Positions 24,007-34,052 of a stretch of 64,000 nt of DNA are shown here, piece by piece. Origin of the DNA: Chryseobacterium culicis (GTDB lineage: Bacteria; Bacteroidota; Bacteroidia; Flavobacteriales; Weeksellaceae); assembly GCF_900108365.1 (NCBI RefSeq), contig NZ_FNWQ01000004.1, forward strand, positions 186,001 through 250,000, read 5' to 3'. The position numbers and the translations under genes are program-made. Positions within the stretch are counted from its first letter, which is position 1, and each line of letters opens with the position of its first letter. The notes under the pieces were generated by a model. It was not told where the DNA came from and searched no databases. It saw nothing but the letters and a program-made list of their open reading frames with translations.

Positions 24007-26103
24007 TTACCAGATTTTTATTCTGTCCTGAGGAGCTTTATACATCTTGTCTCCTGGTTTGATATCAAATGCTTTGATGAATGAATCCTGATTAACGAGG
24101 GGTCCGAAAGCTCTGAACATACCCGGAGAGTGCGGATCTGTCTTCACCTGATTGATCATATACTGATCGGTAGCTTTAGTTCTCCAAACGGTAGCCCAGC
24201 TCATGAAGAATCTCTGATCCTGAGTAAATCCGCTGATTTTTTCCGGATTTCCTTTATCTTTTAAATACATCTGAAGGGCATCGTAGGCCACAGCTACTCC
24301 ACCTAAGTCACCGATATTTTCACCGCTTGTGAACTTACCGTTGACGAAACTTCCTTTTACCGGCTCATAGGCACTATATTGGGCTGCTAACTGGCCAACT
24401 TTTGCATCAAAGTTTTTACGGTCTGCATCGGTCCACCAGTTGTTCAGGTTACCGTCACCATCGAAACGTGATCCGCTGTCGTCAAATCCGTGAGAAATTT
24501 CGTGACCGATAACGGCACCAATTCCCCCGAAGTTTACAGCTGCATCAGCTTTTGGATTGTAGAAAGGCGGCTGAAGGATGGCTGCAGGGAATACAATTTC
24601 GTTGTTTGATCCGCTGTAGTAAGCATTTACGGTTTGCGGAGACATTCCCCATTCTGTTTTGTCAACAGGTTTTCCAACTTTGTCTAAGCTTCTCTGGTAC
24701 TGCCATGCTGCTACATTCTGAAGGTTAGAATATAAGGTAGCGCCTTCTTTCGGAGACTCTACTTTTAATTGGGAATAGTCTTTCCACTTATCCGGATAGG
24801 CGATTTTTACAGTAAACTTGGATAGTTTTTCCTGAGCTTTCACTTTGGTTTCAGGAGACATCCAGTCTATATTTGCGATGTGTGTTTTGAATGATTTTAA
24901 AAGGTAGTCAATATAGGTTTCCATCTGCTTTTTAGCTTCAGGAGTGAAGTATTTGTCTACATACAGTTTTCCGAAGGCTTCTCCAAGAACTCCATTCACA
25001 AGAGAAAGTCCTCTTTTGTTCATCGGGCGCTGCTCTTTCTGTCCCTGTAAATATTTAGCATAGAAATCGAATCTTATCTGCTCTAAACTGTCGTTCAGGT
25101 TGCTTGCGTTTCCGTTAATGATGTGGTATTTCAGATAATCTTTCAGTAAAGGCAGGTTTTTCTGTGTAATAAACTGATCCATATTCTGATAATATTTCAG
25201 TTCTCCAATGATTACTCTGTCCGTATTTACGCCTGCGTCTTTCAGGTATTTGGCAAGGTCTACATTTTTCACGAGCCCTGGCAATTCTGATACGTTTTTT
25301 GGGTTGTATCTTAAATTGGCATCTCTGTTCTGCTCAAGGGTTAATAAATAATTGGCAAGCTGTTTTTCAAAGTCTACAACGTTCTGCGCAGCCTGAGCAT
25401 TATTTTTATATCCTAAAACTCCAAATAGCTTCCCAACGTAAGCCTGATATTCCGCAAGTGTTTTCGTATTGGCATCATTTACTTTTTGGTAATAATCTCT
25501 TCCCAGTCCCAGATCCGGACCGCCAAGATATACCGCATTCATATTGGAATTTTTCATATCGGCACCCACTCTCCATCCGTAGAAAGAATTGTCTCCTAAT
25601 TTTGTAGCTTCCAATAGGTACTTTTGAAGATCATTAACGTTTTTAATAGCGTCTATTTTAGCAAGATCAGCCTTGATAGGAGCCAGACCTTCTGCATTTC
25701 TCTTATCGGTATCCATAAAAGAAGCATACAGATTCTGGATTTTCTGGCCTTCTGATCCGGCAGGATAAGATTCAGTAAGAATCTTGTTGAGTATATCTAA
25801 TGAGGCATCATCCACATTTTCTCTCAACGCATTGAAAGAACCCCAGTTTGCTTTATCTGAAGGAATCTGAGTGGTTTTCACCCAATTCCCGTTCACATAG
25901 CTAAAAAAGTCATCCTGTGGACGGACGCTGGTATCCATATACGATAAATTGATTCCTTCTTCTTTTGCTTCTTCTTTTACCGGTTCAGCCACTTTTGCTG
26001 TAGCTTCAGTTTTATTGTCTGTCCCTGCAGTCTTTGCTGCACCACAAGAGTTAAGAAATACAATACCCGCAAGGGCAAGTATTCCGATATTTAGCTTTTT
26101 CAT
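24007..26103 (-). CDS. M13 family metalloendopeptidase, lipoprotein
   Basis: A 698 aa neprilysin/PepO-type zinc peptidase. The lipoprotein signal 'FLNSCGAAK' anchors it, and about 25 low-complexity residues follow. An M13_N domain precedes the catalytic domain with VIGHEISHGFDDSG (HExxH near residue 530) and GENIGDLGG (the third Zn ligand Glu near 596). The C-terminus ends with RIKIW as in the family. It cleaves peptides on the periplasmic or surface side. It is the downstream copy of a tandem pair with the gene at 26391-28448 (about 290 bp apart). Confidence 0.95.
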   Translation of the reverse strand: MKKLNIGILALAGIVFLNSCGAAKTAGTDNKTEATAKVAEPVKEEAKEEGINLSYMDTSVRPQDDFFSYVNGNWVKTTQIPSDKANWGSFNALRENVDDASLDILNKILTESYPAGSEGQKIQNLYASFMDTDKRNAEGLAPIKADLAKIDAIKNVNDLQKYLLEATKLGDNSFYGWRVGADMKNSNMNAVYLGGPDLGLGRDYYQKVNDANTKTLAEYQAYVGKLFGVLGYKNNAQAAQNVVDFEKQLANYLLTLEQNRDANLRYNPKNVSELPGLVKNVDLAKYLKDAGVNTDRVIIGELKYYQNMDQFITQKNLPLLKDYLKYHIINGNASNLNDSLEQIRFDFYAKYLQGQKEQRPMNKRGLSLVNGVLGEAFGKLYVDKYFTPEAKKQMETYIDYLLKSFKTHIANIDWMSPETKVKAQEKLSKFTVKIAYPDKWKDYSQLKVESPKEGATLYSNLQNVAAWQYQRSLDKVGKPVDKTEWGMSPQTVNAYYSGSNNEIVFPAAILQPPFYNPKADAAVNFGGIGAVIGHEISHGFDDSGSRFDGDGNLNNWWTDADRKNFDAKVGQLAAQYSAYEPVKGSFVNGKFTSGENIGDLGGVAVAYDALQMYLKDKGNPEKISGFTQDQRFFMSWATVWRTKATDQYMINQVKTDPHSPGMFRAFGPLVNQDSFIKAFDIKPGDKMYKAPQDRIKIW

Positions 26104-26195
26104 TAAAGATAATTTTTGATTTTACACAAACTTATCAAATATACAAACTTTACTGATATAATTCTGGTTTGAGATTTGAGATTTGAAGTTATTGG

Positions 26196-26290
26196 GTAGA
26201 CCACCCCGTCAAAAATTCTTTGAATTTTCGCCACCCCTCCGAAAGAGGGGAATGATGGCTGCCGTTATCGTAACGTTTGGCCCTTCGTTT
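26196..26290. repeat. Dispersed repeat, family B, copy 1 (two hairpins)
   Basis: Starts near GACCACCCCG and contains two palindromes, AAAATTC-TTT-GAATTTT and CCCCTC-CGAAA-GAGGGG, followed by AATGATGGCTGCCGTTATCG. A shorter related copy lies at 46410-46460 (GACCACCCCG, then AATGATAGAGGCCGTTATTG). Both copies lie upstream (on the + strand) of near-identical terminators. Confidence 0.6.
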
Positions 26291-26345
26291 ATGCCTCGCA
26301 ATCTTTAATTTTCCGTGATCCCTAAACTTTTTATGACCTATCATC

Positions 26346-26383
26346 GGCTCTAAAAAAACAAAACCGCCCATTGCTGAGCGGTT
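26346..26383 (-). terminator. Terminator of the upstream M13 gene
   Basis: On the - strand ACCGCTC-AGCAAT-GGGCGGT is followed by TTTGTTTTTTT. Almost the same sequence ends lipA at 46497-46530. Confidence 0.85.
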
Positions 26384-26390
26384 GTTATTG

Positions 26391-28448
26391 TTACCAGATT
26401 TTGATTCTTTCTTCCGGAGCTTTGTAAAGCTTGTCTCCTTTCTTCACATCGAATGCTTTATAGAAAGCGTCAACGTTGATAAGCGGACCAAAACTTCTGA
26501 AATATCCCGGAGAGTGCGGATCAGTTTTCACCTGATTCACCATATATTTCTCACTTGATAAGGTTCTCCAAACGGTTGCCCAGCTTAGGAAGAATCTCTG
26601 ATCCTGAGTGAATCCGCTGATTTTTCCTGGGTTTCCTTTGTCTTTCAGATACATTTGAAGCGCATCGTAAGCGATGTTTACGCCTCCTAAGTCAGCGATA
26701 TTTTCACCGTTGGTGAATGTACCGTTTACAAAAGTTCCTTTTACAGGCTCGTATTTGTCATACTGAGAAGCCAGAGCTTTTGTTGCTTTTTCGAAGTTCG
26801 CTTTATCTTCCGGCGTCCACCAGTCTACCAGGTTACCGTCTGCATCGAACTGGGCTCCTGAATCATCAAATCCGTGGCTCATTTCGTGGCCGATAACCGC
26901 ACCGATACCACCGAAGTTTACTGCAGCATCAGCTTTAGGGTTAAAGAATGGCGGCTGAAGGATCGCTGCAGGGAATACAATCTCGTTATTTACCGGGTTG
27001 TAATAGGCATTTACAGTTTGTGGAGTCATTCCCCATTCTGTTTTATCTACCGGCTTCCCGATTTTAGCAAGATCTTTATTATACTGCCATTCTCCGATGT
27101 TCTGAAGGTTTTTGTAAAGGTTTCCTCCATTTGCTTCAGAAACGATATTCAATTTTGAATAGTCTTTCCATTTATCCGGATAAGCTACTTTTACAGTGAA
27201 CTTGTTCAGCTTCTGCATTGCTTTTTCCTTCGTGGTAGAAGACATCCACGCTAAGTTGTTGATATGAACGGCAAAACTCTTCTTTAAATAGTCGATTAAT
27301 TCAACCATCTGAGCTTTGGCTTCAGCGGGGAAATATTTCTCAACATATAATTTTCCGAAAGCTTCTCCCAGAGAACCGTTGATCAGCTCAAATCCTCTTT
27401 TGTTAAGAGCTCTCTGTTCCTGTTGTCCTCTAAGGTATTTACCGTAGAAAGCGAACTTCATGTTTCCTAGGTTTTCGCTTAAATAAGAAGCGCTTCCGTG
27501 GATCATGTGGAATTTCAGATAATCTTTGATGACCGGAAGGTTTTCAGCATTTACCAGTTTATCAAAATTCTTGTAGAACCCTAATTCGCTGATGATTACT
27601 TTATCTGTATTTACGCCTACTTTTTTCAGGTAACCCGGAAGGTCAACATTTTTTACCAAAGCAGAAAGCTCAGCCATCGTTTTAGGATTGTACTGCAATG
27701 TATTATCACGGCTCTGCTCGTTGGTAAGGTAAGTGTTTGCGATGCTTTTTTCATAATTAACGATACCTTTCGCGGCTTCGTCAGCATTTTTGTATCCCAA
27801 TTCTTTCAGCATGGAAGCTACATATTTCTGATATTCAGCAATAGCTTCTGTATTTTTTTCGTTTACTTTCTGATAGTAATCTCTTCCTAACCCTAGAGAA
27901 GCATTTCCTAAGTAAACGGCATTCATTTTAGAATCTTTAAGGTCTGCATCCACTCCCCATCCGTAGAACACGTTTTCTCCTTCTTTCGTTACAGAAGCAA
28001 GATAGTTCTGAAGATCTGCCATATTTTTAATCGCATCAATCTTGTTCAGATTTTCCTGGATTGGTTTGATTCCGTCTGCATTTCTCTTCTGCATGTTCAT
28101 GTAAGTAGCATACAGATCCTGAATTTTTTTCCCTTCGCTTCCATCAGCAAATTTATCTTTCAGAAGAGAGTTCAGGATCGTCATGGAATTGTTATCCGTA
28201 TCCTCAGCCAGTTTATTGAAGCTGCCCCAAGTTGGTTTGTCAGATGGAATTTTGGCAGTTTTCATCCAGGTTCCACTCACATAGTTATAAAAATCATCCT
28301 GAGGGCGCACCGAAGTGTCCATCAGGCTAAGGTCTAGGCCTTTGTCTGTGTTATTCACTGCTACTTTAGCAGCTTTAGCTTGTGCGCTCATAGTCGTCTG
28401 AGTGCAGATCCCTGCTATTAAAAACAAAGAAAGCGTTATTTTTTTCAT
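26391..28448 (-). CDS. M13 family metalloendopeptidase, secreted
   Basis: A 685 aa paralogue of the neighbouring M13 gene, clearly similar along the whole length (for example 'TEWGMTPQTVNAYYNPVNNE' against 'TEWGMSPQTVNAYYSGSNNE'). It has a Sec signal peptide ending near AQA instead of a lipobox. It carries HEMSH near residue 521 and GENIADLGG near 581, so it is likely active. The family B repeat and a terminator separate it from the second copy, so the two are probably transcribed separately. The two proteins differ in anchoring, which suggests periplasmic or secreted versus membrane-bound roles. Confidence 0.95.
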   Translation of the reverse strand: MKKITLSLFLIAGICTQTTMSAQAKAAKVAVNNTDKGLDLSLMDTSVRPQDDFYNYVSGTWMKTAKIPSDKPTWGSFNKLAEDTDNNSMTILNSLLKDKFADGSEGKKIQDLYATYMNMQKRNADGIKPIQENLNKIDAIKNMADLQNYLASVTKEGENVFYGWGVDADLKDSKMNAVYLGNASLGLGRDYYQKVNEKNTEAIAEYQKYVASMLKELGYKNADEAAKGIVNYEKSIANTYLTNEQSRDNTLQYNPKTMAELSALVKNVDLPGYLKKVGVNTDKVIISELGFYKNFDKLVNAENLPVIKDYLKFHMIHGSASYLSENLGNMKFAFYGKYLRGQQEQRALNKRGFELINGSLGEAFGKLYVEKYFPAEAKAQMVELIDYLKKSFAVHINNLAWMSSTTKEKAMQKLNKFTVKVAYPDKWKDYSKLNIVSEANGGNLYKNLQNIGEWQYNKDLAKIGKPVDKTEWGMTPQTVNAYYNPVNNEIVFPAAILQPPFFNPKADAAVNFGGIGAVIGHEMSHGFDDSGAQFDADGNLVDWWTPEDKANFEKATKALASQYDKYEPVKGTFVNGTFTNGENIADLGGVNIAYDALQMYLKDKGNPGKISGFTQDQRFFLSWATVWRTLSSEKYMVNQVKTDPHSPGYFRSFGPLINVDAFYKAFDVKKGDKLYKAPEERIKIW

Positions 28449-28551
28449 TATGATAACAATTTTTAGAATATGTATGATTTATTTCGTATTTGTTACTTTT
28501 CAAGAAAACAAATTTAAACAAATAACATCATTGCATAGTAAGAATTTATAA

Positions 28552-28706
28552 AAGAAGGAAGCTGGGAAGAGGAAGCCGGAAGTTATGATAATCGTAAAAA
28601 AAATGATAACATAACTGTAAATCTATTTTTAAAAGTAATTTTATTATAGTTCTCAGTAATGATAAAATAAAAGTTACCTCCAGCCTCACTCTTCCATCCT
28701 CCAGAT
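28552..28706. repeat. Imperfect inverted repeat, GGAAG-type
   Basis: GAAGGAAGCTGGGAAGAGGA begins near 28555. A related but inverted segment, read on the - strand as GGAGGATGGAAGAGTGAGGC, lies near 28682-28701. This purine-rich repeat is of a type I have seen in flavobacterial intergenic regions. No gene fits the gap (28449-28710). Confidence 0.5.
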
Positions 28707-28710
28707 TTAT

Positions 28711-31700
28711 CTAAGAAGTTGCGATCTCTTTTACATTTCCCGTTCTTTTCAGAAATCCCCAGGACTGCATTTCGCCTTTCAGTGCTTTTCTTAAACTTTT
28801 AAACAGTACAATATACATCAGCCATCTATACCCGAATCTCTGCGGAATAATATACAGTAGATTCATCAGTTTTTCCCGCTGCACGATAAATGCTACTAAA
28901 GCCAATGAAGCATCTACCAAAAGAAAAATAAGGTAATAGGTCAATATTTTATCTCCGTTTCCGGACAGAATTCCAAAGAACATAATCACATCTGCCAGTG
29001 GTGAGAAAAATGGTATAATGTACTGGAATAATAAAATATTCGGCATAGCCCAGAGTCCCAATCCTTTATATTTGGGATTAAGGAAGGTCTGTTTCTGTTT
29101 CCAGAACATCTGCATGATTCCGTAGGTCCAGCGGAAACGCTGTTTTAGAAACTGTTTCACCGTTTCCGGAGCTTCAGTTACTGCAATGGCTCTGTTTTCA
29201 TTGGCAACGGTATATCCGGCTTTCAGTATTTTTACAGTAATATCACAATCTTCAGCTAAAGTATCGGATGAATAGCCTCCTGCTTCAATAATTACAGATC
29301 TCCTGAACGCTCCTATCGCACCCGGAATTACGGTAACAGCATTAATATGAGCATACGCCAGCCTGTCAAAGTTCTGGCTTGTTGTATATTCTATAGCCTG
29401 CCATCTGGTAAGCCAGTTGACTCTGTTCCCTACTTTCACATTTCCTGCAACGGCTGCAATTTTTTCTTCCGGATCTGCATTTAAAAACCTTGCGATCATA
29501 TATTTCACCGCATCCTGCTGCAGCTTGGTATCAGCATCAATGCATACTACGTATTCTGCGTCCGTCTGTGATACCCCAAAATTCAGGGCAGTGGCTTTTC
29601 CTCCGTTTCCTTTAGTGAAAATTTTAAGTTTCGGATGATCCGGAAATGCTTTCAATGCTTTTTCATAGGTGGAATCTTTGCTTCCGTCATCTACCATAAT
29701 AATATTAAAATTAGGATAGGTCTGTTTCAGTAAATTCTGGAGAGAAGATACAATATTTACTTCTTCATTATAAGCTGGAACAATGATAGAAACCTTAGGA
29801 TAGGATTCCAAAACCGGAAATTCACCCAATTTTTTTTCTCTTTTTCTTTCCTTAAAAGCCCAGTACGCCATCAGTAATAATCTGATCAATCCCAACACAA
29901 TGAAAATAGTAAACAAGGCAACCAGGAAGTGGCTTACTCCATAAATAAAAGTTGCCAGCACCAGGTTTAACTGCATGATATAATAAGACCTTGTTTTAGG
30001 GACTTCGGGCATCAGCTGGCTTCTGCTTTTGTGCAGAAGATTCGTAAGGTTCGTAAAATGATATCCTTGTTTCTGAAGAGTAGGAATCAGGATCTTCAGA
30101 GCTTTTACTGTTTCTTCGCGGGTATCTCCGCCTGCATCGTGAAGAAGGATGATATTTCCTCTTTCCTGTTTTATTCCTGCCATGACACGTTTTACTATTT
30201 CATCTGCCTTTACTCCCGGCTGCCAGTCTTCAGGGTCTATATTTTCCCCTATATCAAGATAATTTTGCTGTCTTGCTAAGGCTACCGGAATAATCTCTTC
30301 CGAAGTGGTAGGCTCAGAGTCTGCGTTATACGGCGCTCTGAACAGAATCGTACTGTGTCCTGTGATACATTCTATCAGCAGCCTTGTCAGCTTCATTTCA
30401 AGCAGAGCTCTTTCCGGACTTACTTTGGCTACATTCTCATGGGTAAAGGTGTGATTGCCTATTTCATGCCCTTCACGGTAAATTCTTTTAACCAGCGGAA
30501 GATTCTTTTCGGCATTGAGTCCTATCAGGAAGAATGCTGCCGGAACATGATATTGGGAAAGAATATCCAATACCTGCGGCGTATACGTCTCATCCGGGCC
30601 GTCATCAAAAGTAAGAACAAGCTCTTTCTGAGGTGCGCTTCCGTATTTTTTTACTTCGTAAGAACTTGGGTAGGTGATATAATTTTCATCTGTGATAATT
30701 TTCTCTTTCGGGTCAATTTCCAGTGCAATTTTTCCGTCATGAGGGGTATTCAGAACATCCAGCACTTCTCCGTCTCCGATGTAATCTACCATCGTCTGCC
30801 CTTTTACATTTTCCAGAGTTTTTAGATTCAGTCTGGAAAGCCCGGCAAACGTAAGGTCCTTATCATAGAAATTCCATACTCTGCTGTCTTCGCTTCCCAG
30901 TCTCCATAAAGCTGTTCCTGCCAAAGGATATTCTGAGGAGAAACGCATGGTATTGAAAATAGAAGCCGCATCGTTGAAAAATACAGTATGGGTTAGATTT
31001 TTAGAATCCGTATAAGAATAGTTTAGATTAAATGTATTATCATTAAAATCAATAACGGCTTTACTTGCACTGGCTTTGGTAATTGCCTGCATATAAGTAA
31101 CAGAGGTATTGTCGTCCTTATTGGAACTCCAGTCATATCCATAGGCCCCTAAACCCAGAATGATTTTTTGAGGCGAAGTCTGTTTCACAATTTTACCTGT
31201 CTGCTCTTCGATCCATTTTTGAGAAGAAACCGGACCGGCATCACTTCCCGCTGAATATTCGTCATAAGCCATCAAAACAAAGTAATCTACGTAAGGATTC
31301 AGTCTTGGAATGTTATAATCATCATTATCCGTCATGATATCCATGGTTACCAGCAGCTGGTTTTTTTTGAAGGTTTCTGAAAGCTCTTTCATAAAAGCGA
31401 TAAGGTTGTCATCAGAATTCAGGTTCATATCTTCAAAGTCAATGTTGATTCCTTTGAAGTGATATTTCTGACACTGCTGGGTAATTTTTTGGATCAGATG
31501 AGTTCTTTTCTGAGGATCATTAAGAACTTTCACCAGTCCTTCTGAGCGGAATTCCCTGTCTGAGTTGTTGCTCAGCATTGGCATAGCAGCTACGCCTGTT
31601 CTTTTGATCACTTTGTATCCTTCCGGGTCTACGTTGGTTTTGAGATCTCCTGTTTTGGGATCAAGAAAAAACCATTCAGGGAAAACAAGATTAACGTGTC

Positions 31701-32109
31701 TGATATTTCTTTTCAGAGACATCAGAGACTGTGGATCCCACGCTACATAAAATGCAGAGCGTATTCCCCCCGGAAACTGAGCCCAGTTTCTGTTCTGATT
31801 TTTGTATCTTTCCGCTCTTGCCTTCTGAATCTTGTCGAGGTTGGTATGGATCGTTTTTTCAGAAATAAAACTTCTGAAACCTTTGTATTCTTTGGAAATT
31901 TTATTTTCCTGAAGATAGGGTTTATTGGCCGTAATAACAGCTTTATAATCTTCCTTAAAAGGAATTTTAGGACTTCTGTCCAGGGTCATCATCAGACCTA
32001 AAGCAAGAAGAAGCAGTATTCCTATAAAAATAAAAACACGGCTTCCCCATTTTACACTTTTCCAGCGCTTTTTGCTGCTGGTCTGAAAAATCTGTTTGGA
32101 ATTTTCCAC
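28711..32109 (-). CDS. GH18 - polysaccharide deacetylase - GT2 fusion protein
   Basis: A 1132 aa membrane enzyme with three catalytic parts. After a TM helix (about 24-44) comes a glycoside hydrolase 18-like domain (about 100-420) with 'FKGINIDFEDMN'. Next is a NodB deacetylase (about 495-690) with 'LTFDDGPDETYTP', 'GHEIGNHTFTHEN', 'FRAPYNAD' and 'ILLHDAGG'. A TM pair leads to a processive GT2 (about 765-1000) with 'VSIIVPAYNEE', 'VDDGSKDST', 'CIDADTKL' and 'QRFRW', then more TM helices. The parts imply synthesis, deacetylation and trimming of a beta-linked amino-sugar polymer, comparable to PgaC/PgaB in one chain. The start is GTG. Confidence 0.93.
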   Translation of the reverse strand: MENSKQIFQTSSKKRWKSVKWGSRVFIFIGILLLLALGLMMTLDRSPKIPFKEDYKAVITANKPYLQENKISKEYKGFRSFISEKTIHTNLDKIQKARAERYKNQNRNWAQFPGGIRSAFYVAWDPQSLMSLKRNIRHVNLVFPEWFFLDPKTGDLKTNVDPEGYKVIKRTGVAAMPMLSNNSDREFRSEGLVKVLNDPQKRTHLIQKITQQCQKYHFKGINIDFEDMNLNSDDNLIAFMKELSETFKKNQLLVTMDIMTDNDDYNIPRLNPYVDYFVLMAYDEYSAGSDAGPVSSQKWIEEQTGKIVKQTSPQKIILGLGAYGYDWSSNKDDNTSVTYMQAITKASASKAVIDFNDNTFNLNYSYTDSKNLTHTVFFNDAASIFNTMRFSSEYPLAGTALWRLGSEDSRVWNFYDKDLTFAGLSRLNLKTLENVKGQTMVDYIGDGEVLDVLNTPHDGKIALEIDPKEKIITDENYITYPSSYEVKKYGSAPQKELVLTFDDGPDETYTPQVLDILSQYHVPAAFFLIGLNAEKNLPLVKRIYREGHEIGNHTFTHENVAKVSPERALLEMKLTRLLIECITGHSTILFRAPYNADSEPTTSEEIIPVALARQQNYLDIGENIDPEDWQPGVKADEIVKRVMAGIKQERGNIILLHDAGGDTREETVKALKILIPTLQKQGYHFTNLTNLLHKSRSQLMPEVPKTRSYYIMQLNLVLATFIYGVSHFLVALFTIFIVLGLIRLLLMAYWAFKERKREKKLGEFPVLESYPKVSIIVPAYNEEVNIVSSLQNLLKQTYPNFNIIMVDDGSKDSTYEKALKAFPDHPKLKIFTKGNGGKATALNFGVSQTDAEYVVCIDADTKLQQDAVKYMIARFLNADPEEKIAAVAGNVKVGNRVNWLTRWQAIEYTTSQNFDRLAYAHINAVTVIPGAIGAFRRSVIIEAGGYSSDTLAEDCDITVKILKAGYTVANENRAIAVTEAPETVKQFLKQRFRWTYGIMQMFWKQKQTFLNPKYKGLGLWAMPNILLFQYIIPFFSPLADVIMFFGILSGNGDKILTYYLIFLLVDASLALVAFIVQREKLMNLLYIIPQRFGYRWLMYIVLFKSLRKALKGEMQSWGFLKRTGNVKEIATS

Positions 32110-32198
32110 AATTTTTGAAATTTATTGAAGGGCTTTCAAAAAGTGTGAAAAACTATACTAAAATTAATTAAAAAAAAATTAAAAAGATATGTTCGTAT

Positions 32199-33449
32199 TT
32201 ACTGGTTTACAAGAAGGCTTACCAAATCCTGAATAACCTTTTGGGAAACAAAATTCATAAAGTCTACTCTTTCCAGATGCGGCATGTACAATGTTGAGGT
32301 TACTTCCTGATCATTGATCCTGATGGTGTAGTAAACAGTTCCAACATCTTTGCCGTCCTCTCCTTTTCCGGGCCCGGCAACGCCTGTTGTAGAAAGGGAA
32401 ATATGGGTTCCGAACAATTCCTGGCATCCTTTTGCCATTTCCTGTGCCACCTGCCCGCTTACTACGGTAAACTCGTCTACGGTTTTTTCGGAAACATTTA
32501 GTATTTTAATTTTTTTCTCTGTGGCATAGGCTACCATTCCTCCCAGAAAGTACTTTGAACTGCCGGCAACCGAAGTAATCATTTTGGCCAGTTCACCTCC
32601 GGTACAGCTTTCTGCAGTAGAAATTGTCAGGCTTCTTGCGGTAAGCATCTCCGCGAGAATATTTTCAATTTTATCTTCGGTTACCGCAATCACATGACCT
32701 TCTACCAGAGGAAGCAGCTTTTGGATTTCTTCTTCTGTTCTTTGTTTTAACTGTTCTTCAATCTCTCCGGAAGCTGTCAGACGAAGCTTTACACGTGTAC
32801 CCACCGGAAGATAAGATAACGCAATATTTTCAGGAAGCGCCAGTTCCCAGTCTTCAATTTTATCTGCAAGTATACTCTCAGGAATTCCGACCACAGAAAC
32901 AATTCGGGTATGGATATAATGAAGTTTAAATCTCTTCTGCAGATAGGGAATAATCTGATCTTTAACCAGAGGTTTCACTTCGTAAGGAACACCCGGTAGG
33001 CTGTAGCACAGTTTTCCATCCTTTTCCATCATCATGCAGGGCGCGGTTCCGTAATGGTTCTGAAAGACAATGGATTTGGTGGGTACAAAAGCCTGCTCCC
33101 TGTTTCTTTCAAGAATATCTGCTCTCCCTCTTCTTTCCATATACCCTTTCAGATGGGCAAAGGTTACCTCATCCAAAGCAATTTCATCATCAAAATATTC
33201 TGCGAGGGCTTTTTTGGTTTTATCATCTCTTGTAGGGCCTAATCCGCCTGTGGTAATGACAAGATCACCTTTTTCGAAGGCTGTTTTTAAAGCTTCTTTA
33301 ATGGTTTCAATTTCGTCCGAGATGGTAAGAATCTGAATGACTTTTATCCCTATATTTTTAAGTTCCGTGGCAATAAAATTAGAATTGGTATCTACCGTGT
33401 TTCCGGAAAGTATTTCATCACCGATAGTAATCAGAACAGCTTTTTCCAT
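32199..33449 (-). CDS. cinA: CinA family protein
   Basis: A 416 aa two-domain protein. The N-terminal MoCF-like domain (1 to about 170) has 'IGDEILSGNTVDTNSNFIA' and 'ITTGGLGPTRDD', and the C-terminal CinA domain (about 255-415) has 'TAESCTGGELAKMITSVAGS' and 'STTGVAGPGKG'. Related enzymes have ADP-ribose pyrophosphatase and NMN deamidase activities in pyridine nucleotide recycling; E. coli and pneumococcal names also link it to competence. It is monocistronic, 90 bp upstream of the GT2 fusion start on the same strand, and divergent from the next gene. Confidence 0.95.
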   Translation of the reverse strand: MEKAVLITIGDEILSGNTVDTNSNFIATELKNIGIKVIQILTISDEIETIKEALKTAFEKGDLVITTGGLGPTRDDKTKKALAEYFDDEIALDEVTFAHLKGYMERRGRADILERNREQAFVPTKSIVFQNHYGTAPCMMMEKDGKLCYSLPGVPYEVKPLVKDQIIPYLQKRFKLHYIHTRIVSVVGIPESILADKIEDWELALPENIALSYLPVGTRVKLRLTASGEIEEQLKQRTEEEIQKLLPLVEGHVIAVTEDKIENILAEMLTARSLTISTAESCTGGELAKMITSVAGSSKYFLGGMVAYATEKKIKILNVSEKTVDEFTVVSGQVAQEMAKGCQELFGTHISLSTTGVAGPGKGEDGKDVGTVYYTIRINDQEVTSTLYMPHLERVDFMNFVSQKVIQDLVSLLVNQ

Positions 33450-33563
33450 AGATCTATTTGTTGAAAAAAATTCTATGCAAATGACGGAAAAATCTGCGGC
33501 AGCGGCAATATAAATTGATTTTTTCTATTTTTGACGAAATTATCTAAAACTACTATATAAATT

Positions 33564-34037
33564 ATGTCTAAATATGATGATGCTTCGTGGCATTATGGCG
33601 GCGATTTTCCTGAAGGACTTCCACAGAAAAATGGGGCTACACACACTGGAATGTTCCTGAACTGGTGTATTCACAACGATTTGATCTCGGAGGAACTGAA
33701 AGAAGATGCTGCTGAAGAAATAGAAAAATTAAAACGAAGAGAAATTACGGGTGCAGAATTTATTCTGGATTCCTGTGACGGAAAATTCTCATCGTATGAT
33801 CTGAATGAACTTGGAAATCTTTTTGCAAAAGACTATTATGCAGACGATACTGATTTCGGGAACAAATACAGTTCATTTGCTGATGATTACGTGAATATTT
33901 TTGACGCCAAAGCAGAGGAAAGCAACTATGAATATGAGACATTCTATCACATAGAAGATACCTATGATAACTATGATCTGATGAAACAGGTCATTGATCA
34001 TCGCTATGAGGAATGGAAAGAATACATTAATAGCTAA
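33564..34037 (+). CDS. DUF7832-like protein, unknown function
   Basis: A 157 aa acidic soluble protein. Its first 40 residues (MSKYDDASWHYGGDFPEGLP, GATHTGMFLNWCI) match what I remember of the DUF7832 family, proteins found near immunity-like or hypothetical genes in many bacteria. No catalytic motif is visible. The C-terminal half is rich in Asp, Glu and Tyr. It is convergent with the lipocalin gene with a shared terminator. No toxin neighbour is apparent, so an immunity role is not supported. Confidence 0.75.
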   Translation: MSKYDDASWHYGGDFPEGLPQKNGATHTGMFLNWCIHNDLISEELKEDAAEEIEKLKRREITGAEFILDSCDGKFSSYDLNELGNLFAKDYYADDTDFGNKYSSFADDYVNIFDAKAEESNYEYETFYHIEDTYDNYDLMKQVIDHRYEEWKEYINS

Positions 34038-34052
34038 TTGTATACGATAAAA

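Noticed and set aside
26189..26371. 60-aa ORF on the - strand between the M13 genes
   Set aside because: It covers the family B repeat and hairpins. Such ORFs inside flavobacterial intergenic repeats are often annotated but lack independent support.
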